Below are positions 11,399 through 19,418 of a DNA stretch of 64,000 nucleotides, piece after piece. The position numbers and the translations under genes are program-made. The stretch spans positions 868,001 to 932,000 of the forward strand of contig NZ_CP047420.1 in the NCBI RefSeq assembly GCF_009866655.1. The letters run 5' to 3'. How positions within the stretch are numbered: the stretch's first letter is position 1; each line of letters opens with the position of its first letter. A model generated the notes under the pieces. The model saw only the letters and a list, made by a program, of their open reading frames with translations. It did no database searches and had not been told where the DNA came from. The DNA is from Rathayibacter sp. VKM Ac-2804. Its GTDB lineage: Bacteria > Actinomycetota > Actinomycetes > Actinomycetales > Microbacteriaceae.

Positions 11399-11417
11399 TA
11401 AGGGTTGGCTTACCTTC
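11399..11417 (-). promoter_or_regulatory. DtxR/IdeR-like iron box for the siderophore operon
   Basis: TAAGGGTTGGCTTACCTTC matches the DtxR consensus TTAGGTTAGGCTAACCTAA at about 13 of 19 positions by eye. On the minus strand a TAGCCT -10 hexamer (11426-11421) lies just upstream, so the box covers the likely start of transcription. Confidence 0.6.
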
Positions 11418-11504
11418 CTCAGGCTAGGTGGCCGCAGGATCGTCCGCAATCGGCTGCCGAGGACACCCGATAGAGCGTTCCGGCCACCGCCGGGGTGCCG
11501 GTGG

Positions 11505-12332
11505 TCAGTTCGCCGCGGCGCGCTGGTCCTGCGCGAAGGCGCCCGGAGTGGTCCCCATCACCCGCTTGAACGCCGCGATGAAGGTGCTCGGGTGCGTGTG
11601 CCCCATCAGCTCCGAGACGTCCTGCACCCTGCGCCCCTCCGCGAGCAGCGCGAGCGCGCGGTGCGCTCGGAGCGCCTGGCGCCACTGCAGGAAGGACAGC
11701 CCGGTCTGCGCGCGGAGGAGGCGGGAGAGGGTCCGCTCGCCGACGCCGAGGTGCTCCGCCCAGTCGGCGAGCGTCCGCCGGTCGGTCGGGTCGTCGAGGA
11801 GCGCCGCGACCAGCGGCGCGAGCCGCTCGCCCTGCGGAACGGTGACGGAGTACTGCTCGCTCGACGGCGCGATCACGTCGAAGACCACCGCCTCCGCCCG
11901 CAGCCGCGCCGCAGGCTCCAGGTCGGAGCGGGACAGCCGGGTGAGGAGCGCGGCCAGCACGGGCGTCACCTCGACGAGGACCGGCGTCGTGATCGGCACG
12001 GGCGAGCGCTCCGGGTCGAAGAGCGCGTCGCAGAGCGCGGTGCGCGCGGTCGTCCGCCCGGCGTGCTCCGTCCCGGCCGGGATCCAGACGCCGAAGCCGT
12101 CGGGCACGGTCAGGATCCGGTGCTCGAGCCGGACCGTCATGGTGCCGCCGCGGACCCAGACCAGCTCATGCAGCTCGTGGCGGTGCGGCGCGAACTCGTG
12201 CGGTGCCTCGAGCAGGACGCTGTCGGCCGCGATCGCGAACGGCTCGGCGATGCGCGACGGCGTCCCGGTGTCGGCGACGACGACGGTGCTCGGCTCGCGC
12301 CGCCAGGTGCCCCGTGCGCTGTCCTCGTCCAT
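11505..12332 (-). CDS. AraC-family transcriptional regulator (cupin N-terminal domain)
   Basis: An N-terminal cupin domain (APHEFAPHRHELHELVWVRGG with metal/ligand-type His residues, about residues 40-110) is joined to a C-terminal AraC DNA-binding domain with two helix-turn-helices (TLADWAEHLGVGERTLSRLLRAQTG and DVSELMGHTHPSTFIAAFKRVMG). The protein is 275 residues from ATG 12332. This ATG is preferred over the in-frame GTG 12338 because a TAAGAT -10 hexamer ends seven nt before the ATG and would overlap the GTG. It is divergent from the serine hydrolase at 12377 with only 44 bp between, so it may control that gene; it could also act on the nearby iron operon. Confidence 0.88.
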   Translation of the reverse strand: MDEDSARGTWRREPSTVVVADTGTPSRIAEPFAIAADSVLLEAPHEFAPHRHELHELVWVRGGTMTVRLEHRILTVPDGFGVWIPAGTEHAGRTTARTALCDALFDPERSPVPITTPVLVEVTPVLAALLTRLSRSDLEPAARLRAEAVVFDVIAPSSEQYSVTVPQGERLAPLVAALLDDPTDRRTLADWAEHLGVGERTLSRLLRAQTGLSFLQWRQALRAHRALALLAEGRRVQDVSELMGHTHPSTFIAAFKRVMGTTPGAFAQDQRAAAN

Positions 12333-12376
12333 GCCCACGATCTTAGGAAGCGCCCGCGCCGGGGCAGACTGTCCCG

Positions 12377-13276
12377 GTGACAGCAGCGCCCGACCCGACA
12401 GCAGCGCAGGCCTTCCGCGACCGCCTCGTCGAGCACATCGACGCCGTCGGCTTCGGGGCTCACGGGCTGCACGTGCTGATCGGCGACGACGCCGCCGAGC
12501 ACCGCTGGACGCCCGACGTCCGCGAGGACGTGCACTCCGTCGCCAAGGGCGTCTGCGTGCTGGCCGCGGGGCTGGCCGCCGACGAGGGCCTGATCTCGCT
12601 CGACGAGCCCCTGGGGCGGTCTCTGACCGCAGAGGTCTCCGCGGACCTGGGCGAGGGGGTCGCGGAGCTCACGCTCCGCCGACTGCTGAGCATGACCAGC
12701 GGCATCGACCTGCCGTGGTCGCCGACCCTGATGACCGACTGGCCCGACCTCGCCGTCGAGTTCCTCCGCCGGCCCTCCCGCGGGCTCGTCTTCCAGTACT
12801 CCAACGCCAGCAGCTACACCGCGATGCGGCTCCTGGAGACCCGGGTGGGCGACGTGGGGGACTACGTCGACCGCAGGCTCCTGCAGCCGCTCGGGATCGA
12901 GGGCTCGGAGTGGGAGCGCTGCCCGAACGGCCGCATCGTCGCCGGCAGCGGGCTGGCGCTGCGCACCGGGGAGACCGCCCGGATCGGCCGGCTGATCCGC
13001 GATCGCGGGCTCTGGCGCGGCGAGCGGCTCCTCGCCCCGGAGTGGAGCGACGCGCTGCACTCCGAGTGGGTCCCCGCCGGCACCGGCCCGGGCTACCAGC
13101 GCTACGCCCTCGCCGGCTGGGACGGGCCCGGCCCGTGCTGGCGCCTGCACGGCGCCTACGGTCAGCTGCTGGTGTTCGCCGGCGACGCGGTGGTGACGAT
13201 CAGCGCCGACGACCATCCGGGCGCCGACGCGATCGCCGCGTTCATCGCGGCGGAGCGGGCGGCCGTCCAGCACTGA
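12377..13276 (+). CDS. Serine hydrolase, class C beta-lactamase-like
   Basis: This 299-residue protein belongs to the beta-lactamase/penicillin-binding fold. Catalytic elements are present: SVAK with Ser54 and Lys57, YSN at about 141-143 and a HGAYG third motif near 257. No signal peptide is visible, so it is probably cytoplasmic, an esterase or peptidase rather than an antibiotic-resistance enzyme. GTG 12377 follows a CAGACT hexamer by six nt, in line with leaderless transcription. It is divergent from the AraC regulator, which may sense its substrate. The true substrate is unknown. Confidence 0.85.
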   Translation: MTAAPDPTAAQAFRDRLVEHIDAVGFGAHGLHVLIGDDAAEHRWTPDVREDVHSVAKGVCVLAAGLAADEGLISLDEPLGRSLTAEVSADLGEGVAELTLRRLLSMTSGIDLPWSPTLMTDWPDLAVEFLRRPSRGLVFQYSNASSYTAMRLLETRVGDVGDYVDRRLLQPLGIEGSEWERCPNGRIVAGSGLALRTGETARIGRLIRDRGLWRGERLLAPEWSDALHSEWVPAGTGPGYQRYALAGWDGPGPCWRLHGAYGQLLVFAGDAVVTISADDHPGADAIAAFIAAERAAVQH

Positions 13277-13297
13277 CGGCCGGCCCGCACCCGCGGA

Positions 13298-13618
13298 CTA
13301 CTCGTCGCGGTCGGTGTACTCGCCCTCGCCGGTGGAGTCGGGGCCCGAGCCCTCCGTGTCGACGTAGCTGCCCTTCTCGGTGCTCGACTCCTGGTGCGAG
13401 GAGGTGTCGACGTAGCTGCCCTCCTCCTCGCCGTCGGTGTGCGAGACGCCGTCGGTCTCGGTGTACTCGCCCTCGTCCGAGGTGTCGGTGCTGTGTCCGT
13501 CCGTGCCGGCGCCGTCCGCGGCTCCGTCCGCGAGGTGGCGCCCGCGACGGGTCGTCTCCTCGGTCGTGCCGCCGCTCTCGGTGGTCGTGGTGGTCTCGAA
13601 CTCGTCGTCGTGTGCCAT
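13298..13618 (-). CDS. Acidic protein with repeated EGxYxxT motif (106 aa)
   Basis: This protein is not recognised. From ATG 13618 (GAGGAG upstream) it runs 106 residues, mostly Asp, Glu, Ser, Thr and Gly. Its second half holds four copies of a short motif: DEGEYTETD, EEGSYVDTS, EKGSYVDTE and GEGEYTDRD, each with one Tyr, separated by 9-14 residues. There is no membrane segment and no Cys. It is probably disordered; the regular Tyr-Thr/Val-Asp-Thr pattern could be a phosphorylation or protein-binding array, which is speculation. It is convergent with the serine hydrolase (21 bp apart) and divergent from the photolyase. Confidence 0.65.
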   Translation of the reverse strand: MAHDDEFETTTTTESGGTTEETTRRGRHLADGAADGAGTDGHSTDTSDEGEYTETDGVSHTDGEEEGSYVDTSSHQESSTEKGSYVDTEGSGPDSTGEGEYTDRDE

Positions 13619-13685
13619 GGCGGGGCTCCTCGCCTCATCGCGTCGGGTGGATGCAGTCGACGATCCTGCACGGCGTCCGCCGGTG

Positions 13686-13718
13686 CAAGGTGTCGCGGCT
13701 GCACATCCGCGCACCTTG
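13686..13718. promoter_or_regulatory. inverted repeat in the acidic protein-photolyase intergenic region
   Basis: CAAGGTG-t-CGCGG and CCGCG-CACCTTG form arms of 12 bases around an 8-base centre, a size typical of a regulator operator. It lies about 110 bp before the photolyase start and 70 bp before the minus-strand acidic gene. Nearby are two direct copies of CTCTGCGCTCTT (13722-13733 and 13739-13750). Nothing else is recognised in 13619-13831 apart from the photolyase -10. Confidence 0.4.
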
Positions 13719-13819
13719 ACACTCTGCGCTCTTGGATGCTCTGCGCTCTTCGAGGCTCGAGGCGCATCGATGCTCCGGGCGCGGAGCGCAACTCCTGTCG
13801 CGATGTCCTCGGTGCCGCC

Positions 13820-13825
13820 TAGCCT
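13820..13825 (+). promoter_or_regulatory. -10 hexamer TAGCCT for the photolyase (leaderless)
   Basis: TAGCCT ends exactly six nt before ATG 13832, so transcription should begin at or next to the start codon. Confidence 0.5.
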
Positions 13826-13831
13826 CCGAGC

Positions 13832-15310
13832 ATGACTGCACGGACTGCACGGACCCGCTGGAGCGTCATCGGGCAGCTCGGCCCCCTCTTCGACGACGGC
13901 GGCCCGATGCTGCTCGTCGAGGCCCGCTCGGCCTTCGGACGGCGGCCGATGCACCGCGCGAAGGCGCAGCTGCTGCTCTCGGCGCTGCGCCACCGCGGCC
14001 GCGAGCTCGGCGACCGGGCCGAGTACGTCCGCGCCGAGACCTTCGCCGAGGGCCTCGCCGGCCGCGACGGCCTCGAGGTGATCGACCCGCCGACCCGGGG
14101 CGGCCGTCGCCTCGCCCGCAGGCTGGGCATGAGCATCCTGCCCAGCCGCGGCTTCGTCACGGAGGAGGAGGACTTCCGCGAGTGGGCGCTCGCGAAGGCC
14201 GGCAAGCGGCTCCTGCTCGAGGACTTCTACCGCTGGAGCCGCGAGCGCACCGGCGTCCTGATGCGCGGCGACCAGCCGGAGGGCGGCCGCTGGAACTACG
14301 ACCACGACAACCGCAACCCGCCGCCCAAGGGTGCCTCGCGCCTCGGCCTGCCCGATCCGTGGTGGCCGGAGGAGGACGACATCGACGAGGAGGTGCGCGC
14401 CGATCTCGCCCGCTGGGAGCGAGAGGGAGCGATCCGGCTCGTCGGCGAGGACGGCCCGCGCCGGTTCGCGGCGACCCCCGCGGAGGCGGAGGCGGCGCTC
14501 GCCGACTTCGTCTCGTCGCGCCTGGGCGACTTCGGCACCTACGAGGACGCGATGCTCTCGGGCGACTGGACGATGGCGCACTCGCTGCTGAGCGCACCGC
14601 TCAACCTCGGCCTGCTCGACCCGCGTGCCGTGATCGACGCCGCCGCGGCCGAGCACGCCTCGGGCGGCGCCCCGCTCGCGAGCGTCGAGGGCTTCGTCCG
14701 GCAGATCCTCGGCTGGCGCGACTACGTCTGGCACCTGTACTGGCATCTCGGGCCGGACTACCGCACGCGCAGCAAGGCCCTCGGCGCCTCGGCCCCGCTC
14801 CCGCAGCAGCTGCTCGACCTCGATCCGGCCGGCATCGAGGCGAACTGCCTGCACGAGACCCTCGACGACGTGCGCCGGCACGGCTGGGCGCACCACATCC
14901 AGCGGCTGATGGTGCTCGGCAACTGGGGACTGCAGCGCGGCTGGGACCCGGCCGAGCTGAACGACTGGTTCGTCGACGTCTTCGTCGACGGCACGGAGTG
15001 GGTGATGCCCGCGAACGTGATCGGCATGTCGCAGCACGCGGACGGCGGTGTCGTCGCGACCAAGCCGTACTCCTCCGGCGGGGCGTACATCAACAAGATG
15101 TCGGACTACTGCGGCGGCTGCCGCTTCAACCCGAAGGTGCGCCTGGGCGAGAACGCCTGCCCGGTCACCGCCGGCTACTGGGCCTTCCTCGACCGCACCG
15201 AGCCCGTCCTCCGCAGCAACCACCGGATGGCGCAGCCCCTCGCGGGCCTGCGGGCCCTGTCCGACCGCGCCGCCGTCGTCGACCAGGAGCGCCGCCGCGA
15301 GAGCTACTGA
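13832..15310 (+). CDS. Fe-S bacterial cryptochrome/(6-4) photolyase (PhrB family)
   Basis: This 492-residue protein matches the deoxyribodipyrimidine photolyase-related (FeS-BCP) family that repairs (6-4) photoproducts with FAD and a 4Fe-4S cluster. The N-terminal Rossmann part includes HRAKAQLLLSALRH, and the FAD-binding helical part includes RWNYDHDNRN, GFVRQILGWRDYVWHLYW and QRLMVLGNW. Four cysteines at about 339, 427, 430 and 443 (NCLHET, YCGGC, NACP) fit the cluster ligands. It is leaderless behind TAGCCT. It fits the lifestyle of a pigmented, light-exposed actinobacterium. Its 3' flank is full of palindromic repeats. Confidence 0.93.
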   Translation: MTARTARTRWSVIGQLGPLFDDGGPMLLVEARSAFGRRPMHRAKAQLLLSALRHRGRELGDRAEYVRAETFAEGLAGRDGLEVIDPPTRGGRRLARRLGMSILPSRGFVTEEEDFREWALAKAGKRLLLEDFYRWSRERTGVLMRGDQPEGGRWNYDHDNRNPPPKGASRLGLPDPWWPEEDDIDEEVRADLARWEREGAIRLVGEDGPRRFAATPAEAEAALADFVSSRLGDFGTYEDAMLSGDWTMAHSLLSAPLNLGLLDPRAVIDAAAAEHASGGAPLASVEGFVRQILGWRDYVWHLYWHLGPDYRTRSKALGASAPLPQQLLDLDPAGIEANCLHETLDDVRRHGWAHHIQRLMVLGNWGLQRGWDPAELNDWFVDVFVDGTEWVMPANVIGMSQHADGGVVATKPYSSGGAYINKMSDYCGGCRFNPKVRLGENACPVTAGYWAFLDRTEPVLRSNHRMAQPLAGLRALSDRAAVVDQERRRESY

Positions 15311-15386
15311 CCCGCGGCCGATCGAGCGGAGGGGGACGCCTTGGCGCCGGCGCAGGGCGGGAAGAGGCCGACGTCCATGCGGTGGT

Positions 15387-15425
15387 GGGTCTCGATACGC
15401 CCCTGCGGGGCTACTCGACCAGCAT
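15387..15425. repeat. palindromic repeat, family A
   Basis: One full unit: GGTCTCGATACGCCCC, tgc, GGGGCTACTCGACC, ending AGCATG. It is nearly identical to the unit at 725-764. Confidence 0.8.
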
Positions 15426-15470
15426 GTGTGCGGGCGTCTCTTCCCAGGAGATCCACCGTCTGCCGGGGTG

Positions 15471-15507
15471 GGGTCTCGATACGCCCTGCGGGCTGCTCGA
15501 CCAGCAT
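15471..15507. repeat. palindromic repeat, family A (shorter variant)
   Basis: The same unit and orientation as 15387-15425, with the central arms shortened (GCCCTGCGGGC) and CTGCTCGACC on the right. Confidence 0.75.
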
Positions 15508-15526
15508 GGGGCGGTGCATGCCGACG

Positions 15527-15553
15527 CGCGCTGCACGCGCTGCACGCGCTGCA
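15527..15553. repeat. three tandem copies of CGCGCTGCA
   Basis: Three exact 9-bp copies run directly into the next palindromic unit. This looks like slippage between repeat units. Confidence 0.7.
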
Positions 15554-15554
15554 T

Positions 15555-15594
15555 GCTGATCGAGTAGCCCGCGGAGCGGGCGTATCGAGATCCA
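15555..15594. repeat. palindromic repeat, family A (inverted orientation)
   Basis: GCTGATCGAGTAGCCCGC / GCGGGCGTATCGAGATCC lies six bp from the stop codon of the HNH gene. Together with 15387 and 15471 it fills the 290-bp junction between the convergent photolyase and HNH genes. Confidence 0.8.
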
Positions 15595-15600
15595 CCACCG

Positions 15601-16905
15601 TCAGAACGGCACGGGAGCATCGTCGAACCGAGGCCCCGGCGGCGGGTCCGGCGGCCGGCCGGGTAGAGGTGGTGGTCGGTTGCTGATCCGTCGGCCGGTC
15701 GGGCTCGTCCACTCGAGCGTGCCGTGGTCGTCGACCCGCTTGTAGCTCCACTGCTCTCCGTGCCGGACGTGGTGGTGGGACGTGCAGAGGCTGACGAGGT
15801 TCTCGAGGGAGGTCTCGCCGCCGTTGCGCCACTCGAGACTGTGGTCGGCCTCGGCCGTCGATGCGGTGCGTGTGCAGCCGGGGAACCGGCAGGTCTGGTC
15901 CCGGAGCTGGAGGTGGAGGCGCATCTGCGGTGGTGGCACGCGCCAGGTGCGGCCGACGGAGGTGACGGCGCCGGTGTCCGGATCGGTGAGCACCCGCGTG
16001 AAGGAGGCTCCCGTTCGGATGAGCTCGCGGGCGACGTCCGCGGGAACCGGTCCGTAGCCGTCGAGGTCCGCAGGAGCGTCGTCGAGGCCGACGGCCGTGG
16101 ACGCGGCGAGGGTGAGGCGGACCTCCGCACGGACGCCGGGGACGAAGGTCGGGTCGGGCCGGTGTTCGGAGTTCGGTGTCGTGCCGGCGATGTCCCCGTC
16201 GCAGAGCAGATCGACGGCGGCATCGGCGCTGAGTTGTTGCAGGGTTCGCGGGTCGCCCTCGTCGCGGAGGGTGCGGGAGATGCGGCGCAGTCGGTTGTAG
16301 GCGCCGAAGACGGCGGGCGCGGGAGCGTAGACGCACAGCGTGGCCATCCCGTCGACGTCGGGCGTGACCCAGACGGCGCGGTCCTCCCGGGCGCGCGCGT
16401 GGCGCTCGACGCGGGGCTGCTCGTGCAGCTCCTCGCGCCAGCGGCTGAGGGCGCGGCGCAGCTGGGTCGTCGTCATCGTGAGGGCGGCGTCCGCGGCGCG
16501 CTCGTCGAGTGCGGAGCGGGAGGTCTCGGGGAGGCTGCTCGCGGTCTTGCAGATCGACTCGCCGACCTCCCAGAGAATTCGACTGTCGCGGAGCAGCGCC
16601 CGGGTGAGCGGAAGGTGCTCCATCAGCATCCGCGCGGTCTCGAGGCGGCGGGAGACCTCCCGCTCGGACACGCCGAGCGTCACCGCGAGCTCGGCGCGGA
16701 TGGAGCGCTCGATGAGGTCGCGGGTCTCGCTCCGGGAGGCGCCGCGGGCGAATGATTCCGGGACGGTGAGAGCGATGCGGTAGCCGCGGTGCATGCGTTC
16801 CGCCGCCCTCAGGCGCGTCGGGGACGCGGCGCGCTCGGCGGCCGCGGCGTCGTCGAAGCAGTCGCGCACCTCCGCGAGTGCTGCCGCATTCTCGTCTTCT
16901 GACAT
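15601..16905 (-). CDS. DUF222 / HNH endonuclease domain protein
   Basis: ATG 16905 gives 434 residues. The N-terminal ~300 residues are the DUF222 helical region (RYRIALTV-like, VSEREVSRRLETARML, ADAALTMTTTQLRRALSRWREE). The C-terminal HNH nuclease reads CRFPGCTRTASTAEADHSLEW followed by LVSLCTSHHHVRH, with zinc-type Cys pairs and the catalytic His. This family is present in many copies in Microbacteriaceae and other actinobacteria; its function is unproven, with homing-like or defence roles suggested. The gene is bracketed by family A palindromes (15555-15594 and 17022-17250) on both sides, unlike any other gene here, which suggests that the block moves or is rearranged as a unit. No target site can be read. 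Confidence 0.88.
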   Translation of the reverse strand: MSEDENAAALAEVRDCFDDAAAAERAASPTRLRAAERMHRGYRIALTVPESFARGASRSETRDLIERSIRAELAVTLGVSEREVSRRLETARMLMEHLPLTRALLRDSRILWEVGESICKTASSLPETSRSALDERAADAALTMTTTQLRRALSRWREELHEQPRVERHARAREDRAVWVTPDVDGMATLCVYAPAPAVFGAYNRLRRISRTLRDEGDPRTLQQLSADAAVDLLCDGDIAGTTPNSEHRPDPTFVPGVRAEVRLTLAASTAVGLDDAPADLDGYGPVPADVARELIRTGASFTRVLTDPDTGAVTSVGRTWRVPPPQMRLHLQLRDQTCRFPGCTRTASTAEADHSLEWRNGGETSLENLVSLCTSHHHVRHGEQWSYKRVDDHGTLEWTSPTGRRISNRPPPLPGRPPDPPPGPRFDDAPVPF

Positions 16906-17021
16906 ACGCGTATTGAAGCAGGGGCCACCGACACCGGGGTCGGAACCCTGGGCTGATCGGGGACAACCCCGTTGCATCGCGAGTGTGGAGGAGGCTCGCT
17001 CCCGGATGTCTCGACGATGGT

Positions 17022-17250
17022 GGGTCTCGATACGCCGCCGGTGACGGCTACTCGACCAGCATGGGGGCCGCCCTGCGCGCTGCTCGACCAGCAGGGACTG
17101 CCCTGCGCGCTGCTCGACCGGCATGGGTCCCCTCTCGTGCTGGTCGAGTAGCGCGCGCAGCGCGCGTATCGAGACCCCCCTCGGGTCAGAAGGACGAATC
17201 GGCAGACCAGCCTTGCTGATGACGGTGGGTCTCGATGCGCCCCTGCGCCG
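17022..17250. repeat. cluster of family A palindromes upstream of the HNH gene
   Basis: This holds one full unit (17022-17062), two partial units in direct tandem with a 30-bp period (17071-17096 and 17101-17125, CCCTGCGCGCTGCTCGACC), one full inverted unit (17139-17177, with GCGCGC arms), the spacer beginning GGTCAGAAGGACGA (17184-17225) and a truncated unit (17226-17250). The last is cut off by the 3' end of the methyltransferase gene, where CCCCGCCTACG is also repeated. The spacer pairs 17139 with 17226 exactly as in 641-764. In 16906-17021 nothing is recognised. Confidence 0.85.
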
Positions 17251-17267
17251 CCCCGCCTACGCCCCGC

Positions 17268-18137
17268 CTACGCCGCGCGGTACACCGACACCGTCACCGC
17301 GACGGTCACCGCAGTCGTCCCCTCGCGCCCCGCCAGCAGCGCGTCGACCGCCGCCGCATCGACGTGGTGGGCGCTCGGCCCCATCAGCACCTCGGCCCGC
17401 AGCTCGCCGGGCGTCATCGCGACCGCGTAGTCGAGCTCGTGCCGCGCCACCCGCTCGAAGCCCTGCAGCTGCTCGTCGAGCCGCTCGGCCTTGCCCGCGT
17501 CGATCCCGAGCATCCCGAACACCGGCCGGATCTCGCCCAGGTGCCGCTCGCGGGGCGTCACCACCACCGCCACGCCGCCCGGGCGCAGCACCCGCAGCAT
17601 CTCCGGGGCGTTCCGCGGCGCGAAGACGGTCAGCAGGGCGTCCGCGTAGGCGTCCGCGAGCGGCAGCGGCTGCCAGAGGTCCGCCGTCGCGACCGCGGCC
17701 CGCGGGTGCGCGCGCGGGCGGCCCGCCGCGCGCGCGGCCGCGGACAGGTCCAGCCCCAGCCCGCTCGCCTCCGGCCGCGCGTCGAGGACCGCGGCGAGGT
17801 ACGCGCCCGTCCCGCAGCCGAGATCGACGACCAGTCGCGCCGCCTCGGGCACGGCCCCCGCGACCGCGTCCTGGATCGGCCGGTAGTGCCCGGAGCCCAG
17901 CAGCTCCTCGCGCGCCTGCACCATCGCGGCGGTGTCGCCGGAGGTCGCGTGCCGGCCGCGGAGCAGCGAGACGTAGCCCTGCCGCGCCAGATCCGCGCTG
18001 TGCCCGAGCGGGCAGCGCAGCAGGGTCGGCCGCGGCAGCGCGTCCGGCGCCAGCCCCGCGCCGCAGACCGGGCAGGCGAGCGCGGGCAGGACCGCCGACC
18101 CGGGGACGCCCGCCGGGTCGAAGGGGTGCCGGGTCAC
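17268..18137 (-). CDS. 23S rRNA (guanine-N1)-methyltransferase, RlmA family
   Basis: GTG 18137 overlaps the stop of the transporter gene upstream (GTGA) and gives 289 residues. An N-terminal zinc finger (CPVCGAGL ... LRCPLGHS) is followed by DLARQGYVSLL, the typical RlmA linker. A Rossmann methyltransferase domain then has SAM motif VDLGCGTGAYLAAV, LGLDLS and LLTVFAPRN. Members methylate N1 of G745 or G748 in helix 35 of 23S rRNA; TlrB-type members give tylosin resistance. Which base this one modifies cannot be decided. It is translationally coupled to the AI-2E-type transporter. Confidence 0.9.
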   Translation of the reverse strand: MTRHPFDPAGVPGSAVLPALACPVCGAGLAPDALPRPTLLRCPLGHSADLARQGYVSLLRGRHATSGDTAAMVQAREELLGSGHYRPIQDAVAGAVPEAARLVVDLGCGTGAYLAAVLDARPEASGLGLDLSAAARAAGRPRAHPRAAVATADLWQPLPLADAYADALLTVFAPRNAPEMLRVLRPGGVAVVVTPRERHLGEIRPVFGMLGIDAGKAERLDEQLQGFERVARHELDYAVAMTPGELRAEVLMGPSAHHVDAAAVDALLAGREGTTAVTVAVTVSVYRAA

Positions 18138-19300
18138 GCGGAGCGCCCCGGATCGAGCGGAACGCGCACGACCTGCTCCGGATCGTGCCGCATCGCCGTG
18201 ATCGCCGAGTTCAGCGTCGCGATCACCGGCACCGCGAACAGCGCGCCGGCCAGCCCCGCCACCTCGAGCCCGGTCGCGACGCCCAGCACGACGGCGAGCG
18301 GGTGCACCTTCACCGCCGAGCCGAGGATCAGCGGCTGGAGCACGTGCCCCTCGAGCAGGTGCACGACGACGACCACGCCGATCATCACGAGCGCGGCCAC
18401 CGGTCCGCTGAACAGCAGCGCGACGACCGCGGCGAGCGCCCCCGTCACGATCGCGCCGAGGAACGGCACGAACGAGCCCAGGAACACCACGATCGCGATC
18501 GGCACGACCAGCGGCAGCTGCAGGGCGAGCGCGCCGATGCCGATGCCGATCGCGTTGATGCCCGCGACGCCGAGCTGCGCCCGGACGAACTGGCTGAGCG
18601 TCCACCAGCCGGCCGCGGCTCCCGTGTCGAGCGGCAGTCGCGCGGCGCGCGGCATCAGCCGGAGGAACCAGGCCCAGATCCGCCGGCCGTCCAGCAGCAG
18701 GAAGATCAGCGAGAACAGGGTGAGCAGCGTGCCGGCGAACACCTCGGCGACCTGGGAGCCGACGGCGAGCGCTCCGGAGGCGATCGTCGACGCCTGGGTG
18801 TCGGCCCAGTCGATCGCCGACTGCGCCCAGTCGCCGAGCTGCACTTCGCTGAAGCCGAGCGGCGGGCCCTGCAGCCACGCCTCCACGTCGTCGACCGCGT
18901 CGAGCGCCCGCTGCCCGACGCCGCCGAAGCCGGCCCGGGACTGCACGACGACGAGCCCGATCAGGCCGACCAGCGCGAGCAGGAGCGCGAGGATCGAGAC
19001 CAGCACCGCGAGCGGGCGCGGCAGGCGCCAGCGCTCGAGCCGGTCGCGGAGCGGGGTGAGCAGCGCCGTGACCAGGAGCGCGATCAGCACCGGCACCACC
19101 ACGACCGGCACCAGTGCGACCAGCTTCACGACCAGCCAGAGCAGGGCGGCGACCGCCAGCACCCGCCAGCCCCAGGCGGCGGCGATCCGCAGGCCGGGGG
19201 AGACGTCGTGACGGTCGTCGGCCGAGGGGCCGGGGGGAGTCTCCGCCGGAGGGGTCGGCGCTGCGACGCGTCCCCCGTCGCGCGGCCGGCGTGCTCGCAT
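18134..19300 (-). CDS. AI-2E family transporter (YdiK/PerM/TqsA superfamily)
   Basis: ATG 19300, preceded by GGAGGGGAC, gives 388 residues. After a Pro-rich cytoplasmic start of about 45 residues the protein has the family's 7-8 membrane helices. The conserved VPIAIVVFLGSFVPFLGAIVTG and GHVLQPLILGSAVKVHPLAVV segments of the C-terminal half are clear. The family includes exporters of AI-2 and Na+(Li+)/H+ antiporters, so the substrate is open. The coupled rRNA methyltransferase gives no hint. It is divergent from the FAD oxidoreductase. Confidence 0.88.
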   Translation of the reverse strand: MRARRPRDGGRVAAPTPPAETPPGPSADDRHDVSPGLRIAAAWGWRVLAVAALLWLVVKLVALVPVVVVPVLIALLVTALLTPLRDRLERWRLPRPLAVLVSILALLLALVGLIGLVVVQSRAGFGGVGQRALDAVDDVEAWLQGPPLGFSEVQLGDWAQSAIDWADTQASTIASGALAVGSQVAEVFAGTLLTLFSLIFLLLDGRRIWAWFLRLMPRAARLPLDTGAAAGWWTLSQFVRAQLGVAGINAIGIGIGALALQLPLVVPIAIVVFLGSFVPFLGAIVTGALAAVVALLFSGPVAALVMIGVVVVVHLLEGHVLQPLILGSAVKVHPLAVVLGVATGLEVAGLAGALFAVPVIATLNSAITAMRHDPEQVVRVPLDPGRSA

Positions 19301-19418
19301 GTCCCCTCCGATTTCCCTCGCAGTGTACGACCGTGCCGGACGACCTGGCCGGGAGGTATGCGCCGGAACGACGGATCCGGTTGCGGAATGCCCTCGGAGC
19401 TGACGTAATGGAGGCACT

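Noticed and set aside
12336..12338. GTG as start of the AraC gene
   Set aside because: The TAAGAT -10 hexamer is one base upstream of it; ATG 12332 has the regular spacing.
13716..13721. TTGACA as -35 of the photolyase gene
   Set aside because: It lies about 100 bp upstream of the TAGCCT -10, far beyond a workable spacer.
15601..16905. HNH gene as an insertion-sequence transposase
   Set aside because: The protein has DUF222 and HNH motifs, not a DDE or HUH transposase, and there are no simple terminal inverted repeats with a target duplication that I can see.
15387..17250. Possible CRISPR array
   Set aside because: Units are palindromic, in mixed orientation and irregularly spaced, and the gaps hold a gene or conserved spacer rather than unique spacers; no cas gene is present.
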